Positions 61,001 through 63,222 of a stretch of DNA of 64,000 nt are shown here, in pieces. The translations under genes were made by a program, and so were the position numbers. The first letter of the stretch is position 1; each line of letters starts with the position of its first letter. Below the pieces are notes generated by a model. It was not told the DNA's origin and searched no databases. It saw only the letters and a program-made list of their open reading frames with translations. Location: NCBI RefSeq assembly GCF_003255815.1, contig NC_037668.1, positions 19,794,864-19,858,863 of the forward strand, written 5' to 3'. This stretch comes from Theropithecus gelada. Lineage: Eukaryota; Chordata; Mammalia; Primates; Cercopithecidae.

Positions 61001-61705
61001 GGGTCGGGTGTGCTGGCTCATACCTGTAATCCCAGCACTTTGGGAGGCCGAGGTGGGCGGATCGCTTGAGCCCAGGAATTCAAGACCAGCCTGAGCAACG
61101 TGGTGAAACCCCATCTCTATGAGAAATACAAAAATCAGCTGGATGTAGTGGCACACGCCTATAGCCCCAGCTACTCAGGAGGCCGAGGTGGGAGAATCAC
61201 CTGAGCCCAAGGAGGTTGCGGCTGCCGTGAGCTGAGATCATGCCACTGCACTCCAGCTTGGGTAACAGAGCAAGACCCTGTCTCAAAACAAACAAACGAA
61301 CAAAAAACAAAAAGACAGCTGATAGTTTTTGCTTCTTTGAGCTGAAACCTAGGAGCGCCAGGCCACCAGGGCGGCCAGCTGTTGGTGTTTTCCAATGTGG
61401 GCTTGTCACAGGGGGAGCTAAACATCTGTGTGGTTTGTCTTTGTGTGTTTATGTGAAGGTTCAAGAAGACGTGGAAGCTGCGGGCTCTGAAGGAAGGCAA
61501 GACAAGCATGCACCCGCCGTATTCTTTGGGGCAGCTGGTCCCAGAGAGGCCGCGACCCACCCCAGTGCTTGTTCCTCTCATCTCCCCACCAGTGTCCCCC
61601 AGCAGCCTGGGGTCTGACAACACCTCGAGCCACAACCGACCAGATGCCAGGGACCCACGGAGCCCTTACGACATCAGCAATACAGACTACTTCTTTCCCA
61701 GATAA
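3638..61705 (+). CDS. IL6R: IL6R, interleukin-6 receptor subunit alpha (complete CDS, 10 exons)
   Basis: Joined coding exons: 3638-3722, 26188-26436, 27480-27603, 31492-31673, 31962-32128, 32938-33079, 45023-45069, 46829-46898, 51721-51814, 61459-61705. They total 1407 nt, 468 codons plus TAA, the length I know for human IL6R. Exon end phases are 1,1,2,1,0,1,0,1,2. Domains seen: signal peptide 1-19, Ig-like domain about 26-112, fibronectin-type domains about 113-217 and 218-316 with W303-S-E-W-S307, stalk 317-365, membrane span about 366-386, tail 387-468. Cysteines 121/132 and 165/176 fit the class I cytokine receptor pattern. N-glycosylation sequons lie at 55, 93, 221, 245 and 350. Established role: binds IL-6 at the plasma membrane and then engages gp130 (IL6ST) to activate JAK-STAT3; soluble forms drive trans-signalling. 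Phe248 and Phe298 (mature numbering 229 and 279), known IL-6 contacts, are present. No frameshift or premature stop. Identification is near certain; the species assignment is inferred. Confidence 0.98.
6020..6197 (-). mobile_element. MER5/MER58-like hAT transposon fragment
   Basis: Degenerate match to the hAT-Charlie non-autonomous family: a TTTCTCAAA start, a central AACCCTAACCCAGATTTATT segment, and a CACCTGGGAGTGAGGCCTGG block. Subfamily uncertain. Confidence 0.45.
6852..7133 (+). mobile_element. Alu (old), sense
   Basis: CAGTGGCTCACGCCTGTAAT start and a short A tail; diverged from the consensus, inserted in AT-rich sequence. Confidence 0.9.
7440..7635 (+). mobile_element. MIR fragment
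   Basis: GACCTTGGGCAAGTGATTTG and the 3' part ending near GCACACAGCAAGTGCTTAAA. Confidence 0.65.
7640..7960 (-). mobile_element. L2 fragment, antisense
   Basis: Starts TCATTCATTCACTCCAAAAA and continues with TCTGTTCCAGGCACGATTCT, the reverse complement of the L2 3' end. Confidence 0.65.
8231..8464 (-). mobile_element. Alu, antisense, 5' part missing
   Basis: T-rich head, then the left part is lost. It continues from a CTCAGCTTCCTGAGTAGCTG block to TGTGTCCAGCTGGG. Confidence 0.85.
8790..8975 (-). mobile_element. MIR-like fragment, antisense
   Basis: GTGTGTCAACTGTGTGCAAG and ATCTCATGTAATCTTCAAAA resemble the antisense MIR 3' half. Confidence 0.5.
8978..9277 (-). mobile_element. Alu, antisense
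   Basis: Full-length dimer with a TTTTCG-type degenerate tail; ends CATGTCTGGCC. Confidence 0.93.
9651..9806 (+). mobile_element. Alu left-monomer-like element, sense
   Basis: About 155 bp with the GGCCGGGTGTGGTG start and an AAAGAAAA tail. Only a monomer-length body, FLAM-like or deleted. Confidence 0.8.
9866..10138 (-). mobile_element. Alu, antisense, 5' truncated
   Basis: Body stops at GGGATTACAG, so the element lacks its first ~30 bases. Confidence 0.92.
10645..10663. repeat. (TC)n
   Basis: Nine TC units at the tail of an antisense Alu. Confidence 0.9.
10665..10941 (-). mobile_element. Alu, antisense, preceded by (TC)n
   Basis: The usual T tail is replaced by a TC run at 10645-10663. 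Dimer body ends TGTGCCTGGC. Confidence 0.92.
11042..11999 (-). pseudogene. PSMD8 (26S proteasome subunit Rpn12) processed pseudogene
   Basis: The minus strand reads an intronless copy of PSMD8 mRNA. Recognisable stretches include PTTGTKLSKQQLILARDILE, then [20 protein letters not shown] and [20 protein letters not shown]. It starts in the upstream coding segment (VNGAAG region near 11990), ends with a stop at 11149-11151 and a 3' UTR with AATAAA (complement at 11076-11081), followed by an A tail. A 15-nt target duplication, CATTCCAATATTTTA, flanks it at 11027-11041 and 12000-12014, proving L1-mediated retroposition. Breaks: the Met of the short isoform is Lys, one frameshift near the ARDILEIGA segment, a one-residue deletion in YTFFID, and a second frameshift after FTEATR. 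It sits in an old antisense L1. It is almost certainly not coding. Human catalogues list PSMD8P1; orthology is unchecked. Confidence 0.95.
12240..12440 (+). mobile_element. MIR fragment
   Basis: GGCATAGTGAGTAGTTAAAA start, then a GGACTTGAATCCGGGTCACC core. Confidence 0.65.
12481..12791 (+). mobile_element. Alu (AluS-like), sense, with (TA)n tail
   Basis: Full dimer whose 26-A tail passes directly into 23 AT units. Confidence 0.95.
12792..12837. repeat. (AT)23 microsatellite
   Basis: Pure 46-nt AT array following an Alu A tail; likely length-variable. Confidence 0.97.
12866..13164 (+). mobile_element. Young AluY (AluYRa-like), sense
   Basis: Near-consensus body with GGCTCAAGCC and GATCCGGCCACTGC variants. 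A perfect 15-nt target duplication, AAGTATACAGATCAG, lies at 12851-12865 and 13165-13179. Confidence 0.95.
13308..13637 (-). mobile_element. Alu (AluJ-like), antisense
   Basis: Diverged dimer with a short internal duplication of the TTTTTAGAGACAGG block at its start and A/T runs near 13488-13511. Confidence 0.9.
14764..15355 (-). mobile_element. Alu, antisense, split by another Alu
   Basis: 14764-14921 and 15220-15355 form one dimer. The break is in the middle T-rich linker, where the next element is inserted. Confidence 0.88.
14922..15219 (-). mobile_element. Alu, antisense, nested inside an Alu
   Basis: Full-length body from a TTTTTGTTTT tail to TGCACCCAGCC, sitting inside the older copy and in the same orientation. 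Confidence 0.9.
16310..16480 (+). mobile_element. MIR fragment
   Basis: GTGTGAATTTGGGCAAGTTC with a CCTCAACAATGAAATGGGGA core. Confidence 0.6.
16681..16860 (+). repeat. Inverted repeat pair, left arm (unclassified)
   Basis: These 180 bases match the reverse complement of 18510-18689 with about 26 mismatches and one gap by hand alignment, near 85% identity. Weaker similarity extends upstream to about 16648. It resembles no Alu, MIR, L1 or L2 that I know. It could be an unlisted interspersed repeat or a local inverted duplication. Confidence 0.8.
17525..17645 (-). mobile_element. MIR-like fragment, antisense
   Basis: CTCATTTCACAGAGAAGGCC and ACCAGGAATAGAACTCAGGT fit antisense MIR. Confidence 0.5.
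17700..17732. repeat. (TTTA)n
   Basis: About six TTTA units forming the tail of the adjacent Alu. Confidence 0.9.
17705..18021 (-). mobile_element. Alu, antisense, TTTA-rich tail
   Basis: 13-nt target duplication AGATGTACTTTAT at 17692-17704 and 18022-18034. Contains a short duplication of the GGCTCACTGCA block. It lies in the loop of the 16.7/18.6 kb inverted repeat. Confidence 0.94.
18510..18689 (-). repeat. Inverted repeat pair, right arm (unclassified)
   Basis: Reverse-complement partner of 16681-16860. The 1.65-kb loop between the arms holds an antisense Alu (17705-18021) and a MIR fragment. The best-conserved core on the minus strand is the TGTGGCCCCTTCTGAAATGC region. Similarity stops at about 18505. 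Confidence 0.8.
18813..19111 (-). mobile_element. Alu (AluJ-like), antisense
   Basis: 22-T tail followed by a diverged dimer ending GGTGCCTGG. Confidence 0.92.
19125..19409 (-). mobile_element. Alu, antisense, 5' truncated
   Basis: (ATT)n tail. The target duplication GGTGACTCTCAATTCTT recurs with one change right after the element. Confidence 0.92.
22209..22530 (+). mobile_element. Alu (old), sense
   Basis: First of three consecutive sense Alus; contains a long middle A run and a 3' A tail. Confidence 0.92.
22536..22816 (+). mobile_element. Alu (old), sense, with (CA)n tail
   Basis: The tail has become a 24-unit CA array (22817-22864). Confidence 0.92.
22817..22864. repeat. (CA)24 microsatellite
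   Basis: Pure 48-nt CA array grown from an Alu tail; probably polymorphic. Confidence 0.97.
22887..23210 (+). mobile_element. Alu, sense
   Basis: Full dimer; 11-nt duplication GAGAAAAGCAC at 22876-22886 and 23211-23221. Confidence 0.93.
23592..23882 (-). mobile_element. Alu, antisense
   Basis: 14-nt target duplication GGGACTCAGATTTT at 23578-23591 and 23883-23896. Confidence 0.94.
24881..25184 (-). mobile_element. Young AluY (AluYRa-like), antisense
   Basis: Near-consensus, with GTGGCCGGATCTCAGC and GGCTTGAGCC variants; flanked by a short CCTTTAA repeat. Confidence 0.95.
25315..25440 (+). mobile_element. MIR-like fragment
   Basis: Degenerate: GGAACCAGAAGCTCTGGTTT then GTGCCTCGGTTGCCAACTGT. 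Confidence 0.45.
25500..26110 (-). mobile_element. L2 fragment, antisense
   Basis: Begins with CATTCATTCACACATTCATC, then the GGCCAGGCAACGTCCCGGGC block and decayed downstream L2 sequence. It ends about 80 bp before IL6R exon 2. Confidence 0.6.
26188..26436 (+). CDS. IL6R: IL6R coding exon 2: Ig-like domain D1
   Basis: Encodes residues 29-111 and one base of 112. Cys47 and Cys96 form the Ig disulfide; Trp60 and the DSGNYSC motif near 90-96 are V/C2-type Ig hallmarks. Sequons at Asn55 and Asn93. The acceptor follows the pyrimidine tract CTCTCCCTCTCCAG and the donor is GTGAGT, both strong. Both boundaries are phase 1, so skipping this exon would keep the frame and remove only the Ig domain, which is known not to contact IL-6. 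Gly50, Leu71 and Val77 differ from the human residues I remember. Confidence 0.97.
26660..26800 (+). mobile_element. MIR fragment
   Basis: GGAGTCAGGCAGCCTGGGTT followed by TAAATCCTGCTCCTTCACAT, a good MIR core. Confidence 0.7.
26830..26854. repeat. (TG)n, interrupted
   Basis: TG repeats with one TATG interruption, in intron 2. Confidence 0.85.
27040..27195 (-). mobile_element. MIR fragment, antisense
   Basis: ACTTGCCCAAGGCCACACAG after GAGGAAACTGAAGAGC. Confidence 0.65.
27480..27603 (+). CDS. IL6R: IL6R coding exon 3: cytokine-binding domain D2, first half
   Basis: Encodes residues 112-152 and two bases of Phe153. Contains Cys121 and Cys132 followed by Glu-Trp (CEWG), the first conserved disulfide and C-x-W motif of class I cytokine receptors. 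Residue 137 is Gln (codon CAG at 27554-27556); I remember Arg (CGG) in human, so a CpG transition would explain the change. Pro142 replaces Leu. Acceptor TCCTTTCAG and donor GTAAGT are strong. Confidence 0.97.
27830..27965 (-). mobile_element. MIR fragment, antisense
   Basis: CAGATGGAGAGACTGAGGCC and a CACTTAACTAGTAAGTGGTT core. Confidence 0.65.
28340..29001 (-). mobile_element. Tigger/MER-type DNA transposon fragment
   Basis: Its right end (about 28935-29001) is the reverse complement of the Tigger-family terminal sequence starting CAGTAGTCCT. The inner part (28420-28780) matches the non-autonomous Tigger/MER8-type interior as I remember it. There is no transposase ORF. The family level (pogo-like, Tc1/mariner superfamily) is well supported; the subfamily is not. 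Confidence 0.7.
29339..29632 (-). mobile_element. Alu, antisense
   Basis: Full dimer with a flanking AATACTTT repeat on both sides. Confidence 0.94.
30730..31040 (-). mobile_element. Alu, antisense
   Basis: 22-T tail and an expanded T run in the middle linker (30900-30914). Confidence 0.94.
31066..31298 (+). mobile_element. Alu, sense, internally deleted
   Basis: The left monomer is mostly missing; 13-nt target duplication TCTTAACAGAACC at 31053-31065 and 31299-31311. Confidence 0.92.
31300..31415 (-). mobile_element. MIR fragment, antisense, near exon 4
   Basis: CTACGAGATAGGTAGTATTA then GGAGCTGGGATTCAAACCCC. It ends about 80 bp before exon 4. The Alu at 31066-31298 is inserted within or beside it. 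Confidence 0.6.
31492..31673 (+). CDS. IL6R: IL6R coding exon 4: cytokine-binding domain D2, second half
   Basis: Completes Phe153 and encodes residues through Ile213 plus one base. Cys165 and Cys176 form the second conserved disulfide; Cys193 is the partner of Cys25 in the human structure, and Cys211 is present. The donor reads GTACGT with a second potential donor GTAAGC four bases downstream. Intron 4 after it is only 288 nt. Confidence 0.97.
31674..31961 (+). other. IL6R: IL6R intron 4 (288 bp)
   Basis: GTACGT to CCACAG, phase 1. The shortest intron of the gene and free of recognisable repeats. A second donor-like GTAAGC begins at 31678. Confidence 0.95.
31962..32128 (+). CDS. IL6R: IL6R coding exon 5: cytokine-binding domain D3, first half
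   Basis: Encodes Leu214 (split codon) to Met269. It opens with the QPDPPANITV linker between D2 and D3. Sequons at Asn221 and Asn245. Phe248 and Tyr249 sit in the IL-6 contact loop known from the human complex. The exon ends exactly after an ATG codon (phase 0) with a somewhat weak donor, GTAAAT. Confidence 0.97.
32200..32500 (+). mobile_element. Alu (AluS-like), sense
   Basis: Full dimer with an AGAAAGAAAG tail, in the short intron 5. Confidence 0.94.
32510..32640 (+). mobile_element. MIR-like fragment
   Basis: TCTGAGCCTTGGTGATATAT and ATTAAATGAGAAGGATAATG fit a decayed MIR core. Confidence 0.45.
32938..33079 (+). CDS. IL6R: IL6R coding exon 6: domain D3 with WSXWS motif
   Basis: Encodes Val270 to Thr316 plus one base. 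The WSEWS box is encoded at 33037-33051 (residues 303-307), preceded by Gly-Glu. It is the class I cytokine receptor signature, needed for folding and surface transport. Phe298, a principal IL-6 contact, is present. The donor GTATTG is weaker than average at +3 to +6. Confidence 0.97.
33179..33473 (+). mobile_element. Alu, sense, about 100 bp after exon 6
   Basis: Full dimer; a CTAGTGGCTTA / CTAGCAGCTTA near-repeat flanks it. Confidence 0.93.
34097..34398 (-). mobile_element. Alu (AluJ-like), antisense
   Basis: First of two tandem antisense Alus; TAAACTTAA precedes it and recurs after it. Confidence 0.92.
34416..34718 (-). mobile_element. Alu, antisense
   Basis: Second tandem copy; another TAAACTT follows it, so three copies of the target word flank the two elements. 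Confidence 0.93.
35998..36295 (-). mobile_element. Alu, antisense, inserted in L1
   Basis: (ATT)n tail; CATTTATATTA flanks it at about 35987-35997 and 36296-36306. Confidence 0.93.
36523..36600. repeat. (GCTT)(GCCT)(TC)(T) compound repeat
   Basis: GCTT units, five GCCT units, TC repeats and a T run precede an antisense Alu. Confidence 0.88.
36581..36877 (-). mobile_element. Alu, antisense, inserted in L1
   Basis: T-rich tail after a GCCT/TC repeat. A few bases are duplicated at TTGCCCACCCAGG, and about 20 bases are missing near the end. Confidence 0.92.
36898..37128 (-). mobile_element. Alu (old), antisense, truncated
   Basis: Ends within the right half after GTTGCCCAGGCTG; L1 sequence resumes immediately. 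Confidence 0.88.
37657..38257 (-). mobile_element. Alu, antisense, split by a young AluY
   Basis: 37657-37819 and 38124-38257 are two parts of one Alu inserted in the L1; the break is at AAATTTTGT. Confidence 0.9.
37820..38123 (-). mobile_element. Young AluY (AluYRa-like), nested
   Basis: Near-consensus, with GGCCGGATCTCAGC and GGCTTGAGCC. Target duplication AAATTTTGT at 37811-37819 and 38124-38132. Confidence 0.95.
39130..39280 (+). mobile_element. MIR fragment
   Basis: GAGCCTCAGTCTTGTCATCT then GTAAAGTAGGGATGATAGCA. Confidence 0.7.
39560..39830 (-). mobile_element. L2 fragment, antisense
   Basis: AAGCTTCATGGAGGAGGTGA and GGCAGAGGGAACAGCAGGTA blocks are typical antisense L2. Overlapping minus-strand ORFs here derive from the repeat. 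Confidence 0.5.
40170..40443 (-). mobile_element. Alu (old), antisense, internally deleted
   Basis: 22-T tail; the left monomer is shortened. Confidence 0.9.
40869..40878. repeat. C10 homopolymer
   Basis: Ten C bases preceded by GGGG; a spot prone to slippage and sequencing error. Confidence 0.9.
40910..41130 (+). mobile_element. MIR fragment, nearly full length
   Basis: Runs from GAGCACTGACTCTGGAGTCA through a CCTGGAGAAGTACCTCACTG-type core to GAGCCTGGCACATGACAAGG, covering most of the MIR consensus. Confidence 0.7.
41604..41901 (-). mobile_element. AluY-like, antisense
   Basis: Well preserved, with a three-base CCG duplication at CTCCGCCGCCTCC. Confidence 0.94.
41936..42240 (+). mobile_element. 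Alu (AluJ-like), sense
   Basis: Diverged dimer with two middle A runs (42054-42079) and a decayed tail. Confidence 0.9.
42957..43082 (-). mobile_element. Alu monomer (FRAM-like), antisense
   Basis: About 125 bp: T tail, TAGAGACAAGG to GTGAGTCCGGCC. Confidence 0.85.
43240..43370 (+). mobile_element. MIR fragment
   Basis: TGCGGCCTTGAACAAGTCAC then GGGCCTCTGTTTCCCCTCTG. Confidence 0.7.
44035..44190 (+). mobile_element. Alu, sense, internally deleted
   Basis: GGCCGGGCGTGGTGGC start fused to a right-half body; about 155 bp. Confidence 0.87.
44197..44494 (+). mobile_element. Alu (AluS-like), sense, with (AT)n tail
   Basis: Full dimer; A tail leads into AT repeats to 44519. Confidence 0.94.
44495..44519. 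repeat. (AT)12
   Basis: AT array at an Alu tail. Confidence 0.93.
44613..44910 (-). mobile_element. Alu, antisense, just before exon 7
   Basis: CATGCTG flanks both sides. It ends about 110 bp upstream of the exon 7 acceptor. Confidence 0.93.
45023..45069 (+). CDS. IL6R: IL6R coding exon 7: stalk, 47-nt mini exon
   Basis: Encodes residues 317-332 (ESRSPPAENEVSTPTQ), a Ser/Thr/Pro-rich start of the juxtamembrane stalk. At 47 nt it is unusually small and lies between introns of 11.9 kb and 1.8 kb. The acceptor is CTGTCCACAG and the donor is GTGAGC. Thr331 replaces the Met I remember in human. Start phase is 1 and end phase 0, so skipping it would shift the frame. Confidence 0.95.
45105..45250 (+). 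mobile_element. MIR fragment just after exon 7
   Basis: AGTGGTTAGGAGTGTGGGCG then AAATCCCAGCTCTGTCACTT. Confidence 0.65.
45805..46115 (+). mobile_element. Alu, sense
   Basis: Flanked by AGAAGTCTGAG and AGAAGTATGAG, a target duplication with one change. Confidence 0.93.
46124..46446 (+). mobile_element. Alu, sense, with an inserted tail segment
   Basis: Directly follows the previous Alu. About 25 extra bases lie between the GACGAGAATC and GAAACTCCATTTC parts. Confidence 0.92.
46829..46898 (+). CDS. IL6R: IL6R coding exon 8: distal stalk
   Basis: Encodes residues 333-355 plus one base of 356: an acidic Lys-Asp-Asp-Asp segment, then sequon Asn350-Ala-Thr, ending Ser-Leu-Pro355. Asn350 and Thr352 are known in human as glycosylated residues that affect shedding. 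Pro334 and Ser345 differ from the human residues I remember. Acceptor GTCTCTTTTAG, donor GTAAGG. Confidence 0.96.
47003..47317 (-). mobile_element. Alu, antisense, about 110 bp after exon 8
   Basis: TTTTTG-repeat tail; AGAAAT at both sides. Confidence 0.93.
47850..48070 (-). mobile_element. L2 fragment, antisense
   Basis: TTCTCAAGGAGGCTACAGTC, followed by degenerate L2 sequence and GAGGAGGTGCCATTTGAAAT near 48035-48055. Confidence 0.5.
48112..48429 (+). mobile_element. Alu, sense
   Basis: AACAAC-type tail; near-perfect duplication AAAGGTTGCTATGG / AAAGGCTGCTATGG. Confidence 0.94.
48491..48834 (-). mobile_element. AluY-like, antisense, with a ~50-bp extra 3' segment
   Basis: 14-nt target duplication TCACTGATGATTTT at 48477-48490 and 48835-48848. 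Between the Alu T run (from 48541) and the left duplication lie about 50 extra bases. They hold an inverted near-copy (22 of 24) of flanking sequence at 48862-48885. Confidence 0.92.
48989..49014. repeat. (AT)13
   Basis: AT array immediately before a T run and antisense Alu. Confidence 0.93.
49015..49318 (-). mobile_element. Alu, antisense, with (AT)n
   Basis: AGCAGTCTCAAAT / AGCATTCTCAAAT flank the element and its AT repeat. Confidence 0.93.
49430..50110 (+). mobile_element. L2 fragment, sense
   Basis: Contains CCTTTGTACTTGCTATGTGC and ends CACTCAAAGAGTATTTGTTG, the L2 3' end in sense orientation. A sense Alu is inserted just after it. Confidence 0.65.
50122..50413 (+). mobile_element. Alu, sense
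   Basis: 15-nt target duplication AGAAGGAACAAATAT / AGAAGGAACAGATAT at 50106-50120 and 50414-50428. Confidence 0.94.
50800..51170 (-). mobile_element. L2 fragment, antisense
   Basis: Begins near CCTTCATTCAAGGAAATATT with TTCGGCACTGTGTAAGCTGC and CAGTCCCTGCCTTCAGGAAA blocks, antisense L2 order. Confidence 0.55.
51692..51720 (+). promoter_or_regulatory. IL6R: Exon 9 splice acceptor with a 22-T tract
   Basis: Twenty-two consecutive T bases, then AACCTAG and the exon. It is a near-pure homopolymer polypyrimidine tract before the alternatively spliced membrane exon. U-runs of this kind bind U2AF and also TIA1, PTB and HuR (general knowledge). Homopolymer length is likely to vary among individuals. 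Confidence 0.85.
51721..51814 (+). CDS. IL6R: IL6R coding exon 9: cleavage site and transmembrane cassette
   Basis: A 94-nt exon encoding Val356 to part of Arg387. It begins VQDSSSVPLP, the membrane-proximal shedding region. The known ADAM17 site Pro355/Val356 spans the exon 8-9 junction. Asp358 is GAT at 51726-51728, the ancestral state of the common human Asp358Ala variant. The hydrophobic span is about 366-386, rich in Leu, Ala, Gly and Ile. As 94 is not a multiple of 3, skipping changes the exon 10 frame. The acceptor is preceded by 22 consecutive T bases (51692-51713); the donor is GTGAGA. Confidence 0.97.
51895..52140 (-). mobile_element. L2 fragment, antisense, just after exon 9
   Basis: ATTTATTCATTCATCCATTC, then CCAAGCCCTGTTTTAGGTGC. 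It starts about 80 bp after the exon 9 donor. Confidence 0.55.
52153..52456 (-). mobile_element. Alu (old), antisense
   Basis: 23-T tail; diverged dimer; GGTTCTT on both sides. Confidence 0.92.
52675..52970 (+). mobile_element. Alu (AluS-like), sense
   Basis: Full dimer with a short decayed tail. Confidence 0.94.
53106..53462. mobile_element. Head-to-head chimeric Alu
   Basis: 53106-53187 is the left part of an antisense Alu, which switches at about 53187 to a sense Alu lacking its first ~45 bases (53188-53462, A-rich tail). One target site appears to hold both halves. Confidence 0.85.
54045..54363 (-). mobile_element. Alu, antisense, with internal tandem duplication
   Basis: A GAGTAGAGAGGGGATTTCA-like unit is repeated at about 54226-54265. 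The rest is a standard dimer. Confidence 0.92.
54600..55025 (-). mobile_element. MIR antisense, split by an Alu
   Basis: 54600-54708 and about 54985-55025 flank the Alu at 54709-54969. The left piece has GGGAAGGAAACTGAAGCTAA, an antisense MIR core. Confidence 0.55.
54709..54969 (+). mobile_element. Alu, sense, no A tail, ends in (CAG)5
   Basis: Body is intact to GCACTCCAGCCTGGG, then five CAG units (54970-54984) stand in place of the tail; inserted in a MIR. Confidence 0.92.
55035..55135 (-). mobile_element. MIR-like fragment, antisense
   Basis: TATAAATGAGGAAACAGCCC followed by AAATGACTTGCCTAAGGACA. Confidence 0.5.
56811..58071 (-). mobile_element. Class II endogenous retrovirus solo LTR (LTR13-like), split by an Alu
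   Basis: Minus-strand sequence begins TG and ends CA. It matches the ERVK-type LTR I remember, with conserved blocks around 56865-57000 and 57285-57520 and a right end near the CTTGCCTCGGCACC block. The LTR is about 960 bp without the Alu at 57707-57995, a normal full length. A 4-bp CCTC flanks both ends (56807-56810, 58072-58075). No gag, pol or env sequence is next to it, so it is a solo LTR. The subfamily name is tentative. Confidence 0.75.
57707..57995 (-). mobile_element. AluY-like, antisense, inserted in the LTR
   Basis: 11-nt target duplication CTATTTTCTTT at 57696-57706 and 57996-58006, both in LTR sequence. Confidence 0.94.
58691..58988 (-). mobile_element. Alu, antisense, inserted in L1M
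   Basis: Perfect 12-nt duplication AATCTCACTTTC at 58679-58690 and 58989-59000. Confidence 0.94.
59107..59145. repeat. (TTTA)n
   Basis: Tail of an antisense Alu, about eight units. Confidence 0.9.
59111..59425 (-). mobile_element. Alu, antisense, (TTTA)n tail
   Basis: Perfect 14-nt duplication TTATTTTGCTTTTA at 59097-59110 and 59426-59439. Confidence 0.95.
60459..60499. repeat. (TTTC)n
   Basis: About eight TTTC units as the tail of an antisense Alu. Confidence 0.92.
60497..60784 (-). mobile_element. Alu (AluS-like), antisense, (TTTC)n tail
   Basis: Tail expanded to TTTC repeats (60463-60499); TATTTTTCT on both sides. Confidence 0.94.
60865..60965 (+). mobile_element. MIR fragment
   Basis: GTGCCTCAGTTTCCTCAGTT with AATAATACCTATTTCCTTGG. 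Confidence 0.6.
61004..61313 (+). mobile_element. Alu, sense, about 145 bp before exon 10
   Basis: Full dimer with an AAACAAACAAAC tail. Confidence 0.93.
61459..61705 (+). CDS. IL6R: IL6R coding exon 10: cytoplasmic tail and stop
   Basis: Completes Arg387 and encodes residues 388-468, ending YFFPR then TAA at 61703-61705. The tail has a basic juxtamembrane FKKTWKLR segment, YSLGQL (408-413) and Leu427-Ile428, which match described basolateral sorting signals of human IL-6R. It has no kinase or box1-like motif; signalling goes through gp130. If exon 9 is skipped, the exon enters another frame giving GSRRRGSCGL and a TGA at 61488-61490. The acceptor ends in GTGAAG, with A at -3 and G-rich interruptions, so it looks weak. 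Confidence 0.97.
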
Positions 61706-62907
61706 CTGGCCAGGGGGCACTAGCAGGCTGGACCCTGTGGATGACAGAGCACAAACGGGCTCAGCAAAGGATGCTTCTTACTGCCATGCCAGCTTATCTC
61801 AGGGGAGTGGGGCCTTTGGCTTCACGGAAGAGCCTTGCGGAAGGTTCGACACCAGGGGAAAATCAGCCTGCTCCAGCTGTTCAGCTGGTTGAGGTTTCAA
61901 ACCTCCCTTTCCAAATGCCTGGCTTAAAGGGGTTAGAGTGAACTTGGGCCACTGGGAAGAGAAGCATGTCAAGACTCTTTGGACATTCAACACGGACACT
62001 CAAAAGCTGGGCAGCTTGGTGGGGGCCTCAGTGTGGAGAAGCGGCTGGCAGCCCACCCCCCAACACCTCTGCACAAGCTGCGCCCTCAGGCAGGTGGGGC
62101 GGATTTCCAGCCAAAGCCTCCTTCAGCCGCCACGCTCCTGGCCCACTGCATCATTTCATCTTCCAGCTCAAACTCCTAAAACCCAAGTGCCTTTGCAAAT
62201 TCTGTTTTTCTGAGCCTGGGGACGGCTTTTACTTAAACCGCCAAGGCTGGGGAAAGAAACTCTCTCCTCCCTTTCTTCCCCACAGTTGAAAAACAGCTGA
62301 GGGTGGGTGGGTGAATAATACAGTATCTCAGGGCCTGGTCGTTTTCAACGGAATTATAATTAGTTCCTCATTAGCATTTTGCTAAATGTGAATGATAATC
62401 TTAGGCATTTGCTGAATACAGAGGCAACTGCACTGGCTTTGGGTTGCAGGACCTCAGGTGAGAAGCAGAGGAAGGAGAGGAGAGGGGCACAGGGTCTCCA
62501 CCATCCCCGGTAGAGTGGGAGCTGCGCGGGGGATCACAGCCTCTGAAAACCAACGTTCTCTGTTCTCCACCTCCCACAAAGGAGAGCTGGCAGCAGGGAG
62601 GGCTTCTGCCAGTGCTGAGATCAAAACTGTTTTACTGCAGCTTTGTTTGTTGTCAGCCGAACCTGGGTAACTAGGGAAGATAATATTAAGGAAGACAATG
62701 TGAAAAGAAAAATGAGCCCGGCAAGAATGCATTTTAACTTGGTTTTTAAAAAACTGCTGACTGTTTTCTCTTGAGAGGGTGGAATATCCAATATGCGCTG
62801 TGTCAGCATAGAAGTAACTTACTTAGGTGTGGGGGAAGCACCATAACTTTGTTTAGCCCAAAACTAAGTCAAGTGAAAAAGGAGGAAGAGAAATAATATT
62901 TTTCCTG

Positions 62908-63222
62908 CCAGGCATGATGGTTCACGCCTGTAATCCCAGCACTCTGGGAGGTCGAGGCGGGAGGATCACTTGAGTCCAGGAGTTTGAGACCAGCCTGGGC
63001 AATGTGGTAAAACCTCATCTCTACAAAAAGCATAAAAATTAGCCAGGTATGGTAGCGTGCACCTGAAGTCCCAGTTAGTTGGGGGGCTGAGGTGGGAGGA
63101 TCTCTTGAGCCTGGGAGGTCAAGGCTGCAGTGAGCCGAGATTGCACCACTGCACTCCAGCCTGGGTGACTGAGCAAGTGAGACCCTGTCTCAAAAAAGAA
63201 AAGGAAAAAGAAAAGAAAAAAT
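62908..63222 (+). mobile_element. Alu, sense, in the IL6R 3' UTR
   Basis: Full dimer with an AAAGAAAAGG tail, flanked by AATATTTT-like words. It would be part of the mature mRNA. Confidence 0.93.

Larger units (their letters stand above)
51815..61458 (+). other. IL6R: IL6R intron 9 (9.6 kb)
   Basis: GTGAGA to GTGAAG, phase 2. Holds L2, ten Alu elements (one a head-to-head chimera), an antisense class II LTR split by an Alu (56811-58071), and an L1M split by two Alus (58290-59560). No gene-like unit seen in 55140-56800 or 59560-60440. Confidence 0.93.
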
